Positions 1 to 7,161 of a stretch of 7,747 nucleotides of DNA are shown here, piece after piece (position 1 is the stretch's first letter; each line of letters begins with the position of its first letter). The position numbers and the translations under genes are program-made. The notes below the pieces were generated by a model that searched no databases, had not been told where the DNA came from, and worked only from the letters and a program-made list of their open reading frames with translations. The DNA lies in the NCBI GenBank assembly GCA_002313925.1, contig DCAZ01000002.1:14900-22646 (forward strand). The letters run 5' to 3'. The DNA comes from Gemmatimonadales bacterium UBA1120 (GTDB lineage Bacteria; Gemmatimonadota; Gemmatimonadetes; Longimicrobiales; Gaopeijiaceae).

Positions 1-228
1 CAGGAGAACAGGGAAATCGAGGATCTATCCAAACGTGAGCTTGTGATCCTCGCGCCTCTTTGCGCGCTCATGATCTGGATAGGATGGAATCCGACACCCT
101 TACTGGACCGGATGGAACCCAGCGTTCAGGTGGTTCTTGAGCGGTTAGATGAAGCGATTCTTGAGGATCAAGCTAGAGTCGAAGATGAGGCAAATGAGCC
201 CCAAGTTGTCGACGGTGGTCAAGAATAG
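1..228 (+). CDS. nuoM: NADH-quinone oxidoreductase subunit M, C-terminal fragment
   Basis: This is the last 75 codons of the gene, in frame from base 1; the start lies upstream of the window. NuoM is one of the antiporter-like proton-pumping membrane subunits of respiratory complex I, which oxidises NADH and reduces quinone in the cytoplasmic membrane. The visible part shows the usual NuoM ending: a polar stretch with DLSKRE (residues 9-14 of the fragment), a final membrane helix at about 14-30, then the GWNPTPLLDRMEPSV segment that resembles the typical G-x-x-P-x-P-x-L-D ending of the subunit. The last 26 residues form an unusually acidic tail (10 Asp/Glu). Identity is supported by nuoN starting two bases after the TAG stop at 226-228, the standard M-N order. 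A 61-residue reading from the GTG at 43 is only an internal start and not a separate gene. The antiporter core and its lysines are outside the window. Confidence 0.9.
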   Translation, partial: QENREIEDLSKRELVILAPLCALMIWIGWNPTPLLDRMEPSVQVVLERLDEAILEDQARVEDEANEPQVVDGGQE

Positions 229-230
229 AA

Positions 231-1772
231 ATGATCATCGATTTTAGCAGACAGCTTCACTATGTATGGGCTCTCCTTCCAGAGATCATTTTGTGTGTTT
301 CCGGGATGGTCATTCTGATAGTGGGCGTCACTGGGAGGTATAGAGAGGCCCATTTGGCAGTAGAAGGCGAACTCGAGCCTGGGAGGTCTGACGATCTGGG
401 ATGGTTGGCACTCTTAAGCCTTCTTGCGGCGGCTGTAGCTAATGCGTGGCTCTATGGCGTCACAGAAGTTGGTGTGAACTCGATGATCGCCGTGGACCGA
501 TTCCGACTTTTTTCCAACTGGATTTTCTTACTAGCGGCGGTGCTAGGAATTCTGATTTCGTTCGCTTACGTGTACAGACAGCGGCTTCAGGCTGGTGAGT
601 TCTACGCCCTGATCCTTTTCGCAACTGCGGGCATGATGTTCATGGTTGGTGCGCGTGACCTCATCGTAGTTTTTCTTGGCCTCGAGGTGATGTCGATCGC
701 AGTGTATGCTTTAACGGCTTTCAATAGGCGAGACAGAAAATCTGCAGAAGCCGGATTGAAATACTTCCTCCTGGGGGCTTTTTCTACCGGATTCTTACTC
801 TATGGGATTGCGCTGGTTTATGGAGCTACCGGGAGCACGAATGTAGCGGTTATAGGGGAAATTATATCGAGTGGAGAAGCCTCTCGTAGCCTTCTCTCTG
901 CTGCTGTTGCTCTGTTGACTATTGGTTTTGCATTCAAGGTATCGGCCATCCCATTCCATATGTGGACTCCCGACGTTTACGAGGGCGCTCCAGCCCCGGT
1001 TACCGCTTGGATGTCAGCGGCGGTCAAGGCTGCTGGATTTGTCGCATTCCTTAGAGTCTTCATGGTTGGCTTCGGCGACCACTCCATATATGCGCTCTGG
1101 TATCCGATCTTGTGGTGGCTTGCAGCAATCACAATGGTCGGAGCGAACCTCATCGCCTTAGTGCAGACGAACATCAAGCGCATGCTCGCGTATTCAAGCA
1201 TTGCGCACGCCGGATATCTGCTTGTCGCAATTGCTGCAGCGAACGAGACCGCGGCCGCTGGGATGCTCTTCTATCTTCTTGTCTACACACTCATGAACAT
1301 TGGCGCATTCGCGATCGTTATGAGTGTCTCTCACCACTCTGAAGAGCGACTGTACATTGATGATTACGTGGGCCTTGGCTGGTCCCAGCCGCTGCTCGGT
1401 GTTTTTCTCACGGTCTTCCTGCTATCCCTGGCCGGGTTCCCAGGTACCGGTGGGTTCATGGGGAAGATTTATCTCTTGCTGGGTGCCGCAGAATCGGACC
1501 TCTGGACTCTGTCGGTTATTCTTGTGCTCACCACCGTGGTATCCTACTGGTATTATCTGCGCGTTGCCTGGGTCATGTGGATGAAAGACCCAGAGACGGA
1601 TGGGCAACATAACCGCATTATCGTACCCCTTCCCATGCGCTTCGCGTTACTAGTGAGCGTAGGCCTCATTCTGTACATCGGCATACTCCCGAGCGGAGCC
1701 CTAGAGTTCGCGAGGGCGAGTATTGAAGGTCTCGGAACTTTTGGCGGTGGCCTGATAGGCCAAGGGCCCTAA
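231..1772 (+). CDS. nuoN: NADH-quinone oxidoreductase subunit N
   Basis: Complete gene, 513 residues, somewhat longer than E. coli NuoN (about 485). It is an antiporter-like membrane subunit of complex I and is thought to carry one proton channel. About 14 hydrophobic helices can be read (roughly 14-34, 57-76, 96-115, 122-140, 142-162, 172-198, 219-241, 255-279, 286-312, 316-336, 342-366, 382-402, 425-447, 466-486). The expected charged residues are all present: Glu152 in GLEVMS, Lys236 in FKVSAIPFHMWTPDVYEGAP, Lys266 in the next helix and Lys412 in GGFMGKIYLL. The extra length is partly a charged loop at about 36-56, between helices 1 and 2. The start is the ATG two bases after the nuoM stop; only a weak GGTGG lies upstream, so translation may depend on coupling to nuoM. 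The stop TAA shares one base with the next start. Several open frames on both strands inside this gene are shadows. Confidence 0.97.
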   Translation: MIIDFSRQLHYVWALLPEIILCVSGMVILIVGVTGRYREAHLAVEGELEPGRSDDLGWLALLSLLAAAVANAWLYGVTEVGVNSMIAVDRFRLFSNWIFLLAAVLGILISFAYVYRQRLQAGEFYALILFATAGMMFMVGARDLIVVFLGLEVMSIAVYALTAFNRRDRKSAEAGLKYFLLGAFSTGFLLYGIALVYGATGSTNVAVIGEIISSGEASRSLLSAAVALLTIGFAFKVSAIPFHMWTPDVYEGAPAPVTAWMSAAVKAAGFVAFLRVFMVGFGDHSIYALWYPILWWLAAITMVGANLIALVQTNIKRMLAYSSIAHAGYLLVAIAAANETAAAGMLFYLLVYTLMNIGAFAIVMSVSHHSEERLYIDDYVGLGWSQPLLGVFLTVFLLSLAGFPGTGGFMGKIYLLLGAAESDLWTLSVILVLTTVVSYWYYLRVAWVMWMKDPETDGQHNRIIVPLPMRFALLVSVGLILYIGILPSGALEFARASIEGLGTFGGGLIGQGP

Positions 1773-3139
1773 TGAAATCACATATTTTCCGACAATACGA
1801 CATCCGAGGTATCGTCGGAGAGGATTTGGATGCTGAGGTCACCGAGGCGGTCGGACGGGCTTTTGGGTCACGTGTGCGCCTAGACAGCAGCTCGCGGTCA
1901 CCCACAGTTACAGTGGGTTACGATAATCGGCTTACCTCACCGTCTCTAGCGGACGGTCTGATCGCAGGCATCCGTTCTGCAGGTGTAGATGTGGTCGACG
2001 TTGGCACCGTCCCGACTCCCGTGCTGTACTGGTCGGAAGTGACGCTCGGTGCGGATGCAGGGGTCCAGATTACGGGTTCGCACAATCCGCCCGAATGGAA
2101 CGGGATCAAGATGACTCATGGTGGTAGCTCACTCTACGGAGATGCTATCCAAGATCTCCTGCGTTCCATCGACGAGTCAGACTTCACTAGCGGCTCAGGT
2201 GGGTACGAACGGGTTACGGTGCTTGACCGTTATGTGGATGATATAGCTGGTCGGTTTAATTTGGAGCGACCCATGAGGGTAGCCGTTGACTGTGGGAATG
2301 GTACCGGGTCAATCCTGGCTGTTCGACTGCTAGAGGCGATTGGGGTCGAAGTGACGCCGCTCTTTTGTGAATCTGACCCCACTTTCCCGAATCACCATCC
2401 CGATCCGACAGTTGATGATAATCTCATCGACCTAATTCGTAGTGTTGAATCAGGCAATCACGACCTTGGAGTAGCTTTCGATGGTGACGCGGACCGGATC
2501 GGTGCTATCGATGATCAAGGTCAGATCATCAGGGGTGATATTCTCCTCCTCTTGTTCGGTCTTGATTTGCTGAAGAAGAGGGGTCCGGGTCAAAAGCTTA
2601 TCTTCGATGTTAAGTGCAGCCAGGTGCTTCCAGAGCTATTTGAGAAGGCTGGTGGAGAGCCCATCATGTGGCAAACCGGGCACTCCTTAATCAAGAATAA
2701 GATGAGAGAAACCGGAGCTCTCTTAGCAGGAGAACTATCAGGTCACATCATGATTGCGGATGACTATCTCGGTTTTGATGACGCGCTATATAATGCATGT
2801 CGGCTGATAGAGATCATCAGTCGTTCTGGACGCACACTATCAGAGATGGTCTCGGATTTCCCGGAATACAGATCGACACCGGAGATCCGCATAGATGTCA
2901 CTGAGGATCAGAAGTGGACCGTTGTATCCGAAGCTTTAGTTTACTTCAAGGAAAAATATGACGTGATCAGTGTAGATGGGGTTCGCATCTTATTTGGGGA
3001 TGGCTGGGCGCTATTGCGGGCCTCTAATACACAACCAGTGATCGTGGCTCGCTTTGAAGCTCGATCCGAAAGCCGTCTTATGGAGATTCGAACTGAAATT
3101 GCCGAGTGGCTCACGCAGGCTGGTGTGCCTTTCACTTGA
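1772..3139 (+). CDS. manB: Phosphomannomutase/phosphoglucomutase (alpha-D-phosphohexomutase family, AlgC/ManB-like)
   Basis: Complete, 455 residues, close to the 463 of Pseudomonas PMM/PGM. It interconverts hexose 6-phosphate and 1-phosphate in the cytoplasm, feeding GDP-mannose or UDP-glucose synthesis for lipopolysaccharide, capsule or exopolysaccharide. All four signature loops are intact: the phosphoserine loop TGSHNPPEWNG (101-111, catalytic Ser103), the Mg2+ loop DGDADR (237-242, Asp237/239/241), the sugar-specificity loop GELSGH (320-325) and the C-terminal phosphate-binding loop RASNTQP (416-422). The N-terminal RQYDIRG (7-13) and QTGHSLIKNKM (301-311) also match the AlgC type, which acts on both mannose and glucose phosphates. 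GlmM is less likely because the sugar loop reads GELSGH and not the GEQSGH usual in GlmM. The ATG overlaps the nuoN stop by one base, which suggests translational coupling; only a short AAGG (1762-1765) precedes it. The symbol is by family; exact substrate preference cannot be read. Confidence 0.95.
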   Translation: MKSHIFRQYDIRGIVGEDLDAEVTEAVGRAFGSRVRLDSSSRSPTVTVGYDNRLTSPSLADGLIAGIRSAGVDVVDVGTVPTPVLYWSEVTLGADAGVQITGSHNPPEWNGIKMTHGGSSLYGDAIQDLLRSIDESDFTSGSGGYERVTVLDRYVDDIAGRFNLERPMRVAVDCGNGTGSILAVRLLEAIGVEVTPLFCESDPTFPNHHPDPTVDDNLIDLIRSVESGNHDLGVAFDGDADRIGAIDDQGQIIRGDILLLLFGLDLLKKRGPGQKLIFDVKCSQVLPELFEKAGGEPIMWQTGHSLIKNKMRETGALLAGELSGHIMIADDYLGFDDALYNACRLIEIISRSGRTLSEMVSDFPEYRSTPEIRIDVTEDQKWTVVSEALVYFKEKYDVISVDGVRILFGDGWALLRASNTQPVIVARFEARSESRLMEIRTEIAEWLTQAGVPFT

Positions 3140-3155
3140 ACAACCAACGCTGAAC

Positions 3156-5936
3156 ATGTCACCTACTCCTAGTACAAACTCACTTCTCTCTGCGCTTCGT
3201 GGCGGCTCATTTGTTATTATGCTCGTCCTCGCAGTGGGTACACTTGCGACTCTTTGTAGCCTCGGTGCGAACGCCTACGTAGAAATTATGTGGCATACGC
3301 AAGTGGGTTACAGCAGCGTTTTCTGGAAAAGGGTCGTGTGGGAGTGGGGCGTGCGCATTGGTGTGGGTATTGGAGTCGGTTCGCTTGTATTCCTAAACCT
3401 GAGAGTGGTGGCAGCGACGCTAACAGGGATCCAGATCAAGCGTCGTTTTGGAAATCTAGAGATCTCAGAGCAGATCCCCCGAAGCTATGTTCTCATGGGT
3501 GTCCTAGGTATCTCAGCTCTTCTTGCGCTGTGGTTTGGTGCTGGCGTTCCAAACAATCTCGGCCTCCAGGCGCTTCTCCTGAGCAGTGCGAGTCCGTGGG
3601 GCATCATAGATCCAATTCTTGCTCATGATGTCAGTTTCTACGTCTTCTGGCTCCCGGTTCTACTCAGCTTTCTCATGTTTGCCCTTATCCTCAATTTCCT
3701 TGTGCTTTCAATTGTTACTGCGGGATATGCAGCGACTGGAGCGATTCGGTGGGGTAGGGGCAAATTTCACGCGGAGGATCGTGCTCGTCTTCACTTGGCC
3801 ATACTACTGGCGTTCTTCCTGGTGCTTATGGGTGTTCGGTTTTGGTTCGAGCGCTATGCGCTTTTTTTGAATGGCACTTCTGGAGTCAGTGGGATTCTTG
3901 GTTATACCGATGCACAAGCTCGGATACCCACTCTTCAGACCCTCACAGGTATCTGCAGCTTGTCAGCTGTCGGGGTATTGTGGAGTGCTAAGAAGAAACA
4001 GATTGCGCCTCTGATCGGCTCATTAGTTATGGTCGGGCTAGGAGTAGTTCTGATTGGCCAAGTGTATCCTGGGTTTATTCAGAGATTTCGGGTTGAACCA
4101 AACGAACTTGAGACCGAAACACCTTATATAGAATTCAATCTTGAATTCACACGATATGGGTTCGGGTTAGCTGAGCTAGAACGGAAGTCGTTCGAGTACG
4201 AAGTCGATTCAGCCATCGATTGGGTCAGTGCAGCTCAGCAATTTTCTGGACTACCGGTCTGGAGTTCGGACGCTCTATTAACAACGTACAGGGAGCTTGA
4301 AGCGCGTTTCCCCTACTACGATTTCCGAACTGTTGCGATTGATCGGTATGATGGCCCCGAGGGCCCTGTCCCGGTTGCGTTGGCAGTTCGGGAGATTGAA
4401 CCGCTCGGGATCCAAGACCCAAATTGGCAAAACCGCATTTTGCGTGAGAGGTATCTCGAAGGGATGGGGGCGGTAGCAAGTTTGGCATCTACACGTACTC
4501 CCGAGGGTCGACCCCCTATGCTGATCTCAGGAATTCCCCCTGCCGCCGCCGCCGGTGCCTCGCCCCTTGAGGGACTTGATCTTGAGTTCTCACAAGTATT
4601 CTTCGGTACACGAACCCAGGATTATGCCGTTGTAAGTCCAAGCGCTGAGCAGTTCCAAGCTCTTGACGGGACACTTGGTGTACCAGGAGTGGATTTCCCA
4701 AAAGGGATTGAATTGGGGTCCGGTATCCGTAAAGGACTACTTGCTTGGCGCTTCCGGGATTGGAACCTGTTGTTTTCGTCAGAACTGAATAGTGAGAGCA
4801 ATTTCATCTACCGTCGCCGAGTGGCGGACCGGATTCGGGCGATCGCTCCGTTCCTTCTCATTCCCGAACAACCCTATCCTATAGTTGCGAATGGAAGGGT
4901 CATGTGGATGACTGAGGGCTTCATTGGAAGCCGGACTTTTCCGCTCTCATCAACGCAGTATCTCGGGGCATTCGGTTCCGATCTAACGTACGTGCGGAAT
5001 TCAGTAAAGGTGCTTGTGGATGGAGTGACAGGGGATGTGATGTTTTATCGTATACCGGTTGATGACCCAATCTTAGATGCTTATCAACTCGCGTTTCCGG
5101 GGCTCTTTAGGCCCATTACTGAGATGCCAGAAGAGGCACGAAAGCACCTGCGGTATTCTAGGGAGTTCCTTAACCTTCAAGGCCGCGTACTTCTCCGATA
5201 TCACCAGGAAACAGCACCCATATTCCACGGCCAACAGGATGTCTGGGCTTCACCCCAGGAACTGGCTGAGGGTACGAATCCGGTACCATATCAGCCTGAA
5301 TACGGAATCTATAAGCTTCCAGGAGAAGACGAGCCACGTTTTCACTTGACGACGGTGTTCGTGCCTGCCGGTCGACAGAATCTTACGGCGATCTTGGCAG
5401 CCGGCACGGACCAGGACGGAGTTCCAGACCTAGTACTATTTGATGTTCCTGTCGGAGATCAGATATCCGGCCCTCGGCAAATTGAAGCACTGGTTGAGCA
5501 AGATCCTGAGATATCGCAACAGTTCTCCTTATGGCGCACGGGTGGAAGTGATGTCTGGACCGGACATCTTCATGTGGTACCCGTTGGGAGTCAGATATTG
5601 TATATGGAACCTGTCTTCTTGGCAGCTGAAGCGGACGCGATCCCGGAACTACGGCGTTTCGTCGTAAGTGATGGTCGACGAGTGGTTATGACTGAACAAC
5701 TCTCTGGGGCGATCAATGAACTAGCGGGGTTTGTGATCCCTGAACAGTTGTCCATTGAGGCGGAGCAACCTGCAGAAAGGAGTCCTTCGGTTAGGGATCT
5801 CTCTTGGTCTACGGACGCACTTGATTTACTGGAAAGGGCTGAAGCCCGTGCTCAGGAGGGGGATTGGAGCGGCTTTGGAGAAGCTCTTGAAGAACTGCGC
5901 TTACTTTTGGAACAACTGAATAGAGACCGTCGCTGA
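3156..5936 (+). CDS. UPF0182 family membrane protein of unknown function
   Basis: Complete, 926 residues, within the usual 850-1000 of UPF0182 (COG1615). No biochemical role is established. The N-terminal third has about seven membrane helices (roughly 17-40, 64-86, 110-130, 160-188, 211-232, 260-276, 284-302); the rest is a large soluble region, probably outside the membrane. Family marks, in order: VGYSSVFWKR (50-59), FRVEPNELETETPYIEFNLE followed by FTRYGFGL (311-338), RDWNLLFSSELNSES (534-548), YVRNSVKVLVD (612-622), DPILDAYQLAFPGLF (637-651), MPEEARKHLRYSREFL (657-672), EQDPEISQQFSLW (781-793) and ILYMEPVFL (814-822). The last 45 residues look helical with an E-x-G-D-W-x-x-F-G motif often seen at the family's C terminus. 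I chose ATG 3156, 16 bases after the PMM/PGM stop; the in-frame ATG 3054 lies inside that gene and would add 34 polar residues unlike the family. No Shine-Dalgarno is visible. The middle region (about 421-490) departs from the family pattern. Confidence 0.93.
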   Translation: MSPTPSTNSLLSALRGGSFVIMLVLAVGTLATLCSLGANAYVEIMWHTQVGYSSVFWKRVVWEWGVRIGVGIGVGSLVFLNLRVVAATLTGIQIKRRFGNLEISEQIPRSYVLMGVLGISALLALWFGAGVPNNLGLQALLLSSASPWGIIDPILAHDVSFYVFWLPVLLSFLMFALILNFLVLSIVTAGYAATGAIRWGRGKFHAEDRARLHLAILLAFFLVLMGVRFWFERYALFLNGTSGVSGILGYTDAQARIPTLQTLTGICSLSAVGVLWSAKKKQIAPLIGSLVMVGLGVVLIGQVYPGFIQRFRVEPNELETETPYIEFNLEFTRYGFGLAELERKSFEYEVDSAIDWVSAAQQFSGLPVWSSDALLTTYRELEARFPYYDFRTVAIDRYDGPEGPVPVALAVREIEPLGIQDPNWQNRILRERYLEGMGAVASLASTRTPEGRPPMLISGIPPAAAAGASPLEGLDLEFSQVFFGTRTQDYAVVSPSAEQFQALDGTLGVPGVDFPKGIELGSGIRKGLLAWRFRDWNLLFSSELNSESNFIYRRRVADRIRAIAPFLLIPEQPYPIVANGRVMWMTEGFIGSRTFPLSSTQYLGAFGSDLTYVRNSVKVLVDGVTGDVMFYRIPVDDPILDAYQLAFPGLFRPITEMPEEARKHLRYSREFLNLQGRVLLRYHQETAPIFHGQQDVWASPQELAEGTNPVPYQPEYGIYKLPGEDEPRFHLTTVFVPAGRQNLTAILAAGTDQDGVPDLVLFDVPVGDQISGPRQIEALVEQDPEISQQFSLWRTGGSDVWTGHLHVVPVGSQILYMEPVFLAAEADAIPELRRFVVSDGRRVVMTEQLSGAINELAGFVIPEQLSIEAEQPAERSPSVRDLSWSTDALDLLERAEARAQEGDWSGFGEALEELRLLLEQLNRDRR

Positions 5937-6024
5937 ATCTACCTCTAGGAGAAGAGCTCCAGCGTTGATCGGCCTACTAACCTTTGGTAGCTTCGGCGCC
6001 CTTTGCACAGCAAGCACATAACTT
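5937..6024. other. 88-base spacer before sucC, possible promoter or leader region
   Basis: This is the only real non-coding gap in the window. It holds no convincing terminator: a GGAG/CTCC pair (5948-5960) and a weak stem closed by a C(TTCG)G tetraloop (5986-6000) are both short, and no T-run follows. A TTGATC/TAGCTT pair spaced by 17 bases (5965-5993) has the geometry of a sigma-70-type promoter but a poor -10 match. No Shine-Dalgarno sequence precedes the sucC ATG. Whether sucCD has its own promoter here or is read through from upstream cannot be decided from the sequence. Confidence 0.4.
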
Positions 6025-7161
6025 ATGGATATACACGAATATCAGGCGAAGGAACGCTTCCGGTCTGTCGGTATCCCTGTTCCACCGGGTCGGGTTGTGA
6101 GCACCCCAGAGGAGGCTGAGGTAGCAGCTAAGGAATATGGTGGGACAGTAGTTATCAAGGCTCAGGTCCATTCGGGTGGCAGAGGGAAAGCTGGGGGCGT
6201 GAAGTTGGCAGAACACCCCGAAGAGGCGAGGGATTACGCATCAGAAATTCTCGGTATGGATATCAATGGTCTTCGGGTTGATAAAGTTTTGGTCACCCCT
6301 GCTGAGGATATTGATACAGAGGCCTACGTTGGTGTTCTTCTAGATCGCAAGGCACAGGCGGCTACATTCATGGTCTCGGCGGAAGGCGGGATCGACATCG
6401 AGGAAGTAGCCCGCACCAGTCCAAGCGCGATCCGTAAGCTTAGCGTTGATCCACGTTACGGCATGCTCCCACATCAAGCCTATTGGCTGGCTAGCTTCTT
6501 ATATGATGACCCGAACCTTGCAGATCAGGCTAGGAAGATCATCGCACAACTTTATGATGCCTTTGTAAGCTCAGGTGCCAAGCTGGCTGAGATCAATCCT
6601 TTGATCACTACGCCTGCTGGGGAAGTGAAAGCGATCGACGCGAAAATGAGCATCGATGATAGTGAGCTTTTCAGGCGACCTGACATAGCAGAGATGAGGG
6701 ATACCTCCTCGGAGCCGCCTTCAGAGACGAAGGCGCGTGAAGCAGGACTCTCTTACGTGAAGCTTGATGGGGAGGTCGGTTGCTGTGTGAACGGTGCTGG
6801 GCTAGCCATGGCTACGATGGATCTCGTGAAGTACTACCGTGGTAAACCCGCGAACTTCCTCGACATTGGTGGCTCGTCCAACCCGGATAAGGTTGTAGCC
6901 GCCCTAGAGATCATCACATCTGATCCTAATGTTAAGGTCATTCTCTTTAACATCTTTGGCGGGATCACTCGCTGTGACGACGTGGCTAACGGCATCATCG
7001 AAGCAATTGAGAAAATTGACATTGAGTTACCGATTGTTATTCGGCTTACGGGTACAAATGAGGACCGTGCTCTAGAGATCCTTGAAGATGCTGGTCTCTC
7101 CGCCTACACATCGATGGATGAGGTGGTGAAGAAGGCCGTAGAGTTAGCGGGGGCTGCATAG
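6025..7161 (+). CDS. sucC: Succinyl-CoA synthetase (succinate-CoA ligase) subunit beta
   Basis: Complete, 378 residues against 388 in E. coli. With SucD it forms the TCA-cycle enzyme that converts succinyl-CoA and ADP (or GDP) with phosphate to succinate, CoA and ATP (or GTP), in the cytoplasm. The start MDIHEYQAK is the classic N terminus and fixes the ATG. An ATP-grasp domain covers about 1-235, with the nucleotide-binding segment VVIKAQVHSGGRGKAGG (42-58) and the Mg2+ ligands Asn191 (in EINPL, 189-193) and Asp205 (in IDAK), aligned by eye to E. coli Asn199 and Asp213. The C-terminal ligase domain has CVNGAGLAMATMD (254-266), NFLDIGGSS (277-285) and the NIFGGITRCD stretch (309-318) that faces the phosphohistidine of SucD. 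The nucleotide preference (ATP or GTP) was not determined. The stop TAG shares its G with the GTG start of sucD, the normal partner. Confidence 0.97.
   Translation: MDIHEYQAKERFRSVGIPVPPGRVVSTPEEAEVAAKEYGGTVVIKAQVHSGGRGKAGGVKLAEHPEEARDYASEILGMDINGLRVDKVLVTPAEDIDTEAYVGVLLDRKAQAATFMVSAEGGIDIEEVARTSPSAIRKLSVDPRYGMLPHQAYWLASFLYDDPNLADQARKIIAQLYDAFVSSGAKLAEINPLITTPAGEVKAIDAKMSIDDSELFRRPDIAEMRDTSSEPPSETKAREAGLSYVKLDGEVGCCVNGAGLAMATMDLVKYYRGKPANFLDIGGSSNPDKVVAALEIITSDPNVKVILFNIFGGITRCDDVANGIIEAIEKIDIELPIVIRLTGTNEDRALEILEDAGLSAYTSMDEVVKKAVELAGAA

Noticed and set aside
922..1610. Several overlapping open frames on both strands inside nuoN
   Set aside because: They lie wholly within a well-supported gene, have no recognisable domains and look like shadows of its codon usage.
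1751..1770. GGCC repeats and the AGGGCCCT palindrome at the end of nuoN as a regulatory hairpin
   Set aside because: They are coding sequence (GLIGQGP) and the pairs are very short; the one-base gene overlap argues against a terminator here.
3054..3155. In-frame upstream extension of the UPF0182 gene from ATG 3054
   Set aside because: It would overlap PMM/PGM by 86 bases and add 34 residues that are polar and unlike the family; ATG 3156 puts the first membrane helix where it is expected.
5965..5993. TTGATC-17-TAGCTT as a sigma-70 promoter for sucC
   Set aside because: The spacing is good but the -10 matches only 3 of 6 bases; not enough to call as a feature.
5977..6216. Minus-strand open frame of 79 residues across the spacer and the sucC start
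   Set aside because: It overlaps the conserved N terminus of sucC, is rich in Cys and Pro without any family resemblance, and has no start signal.
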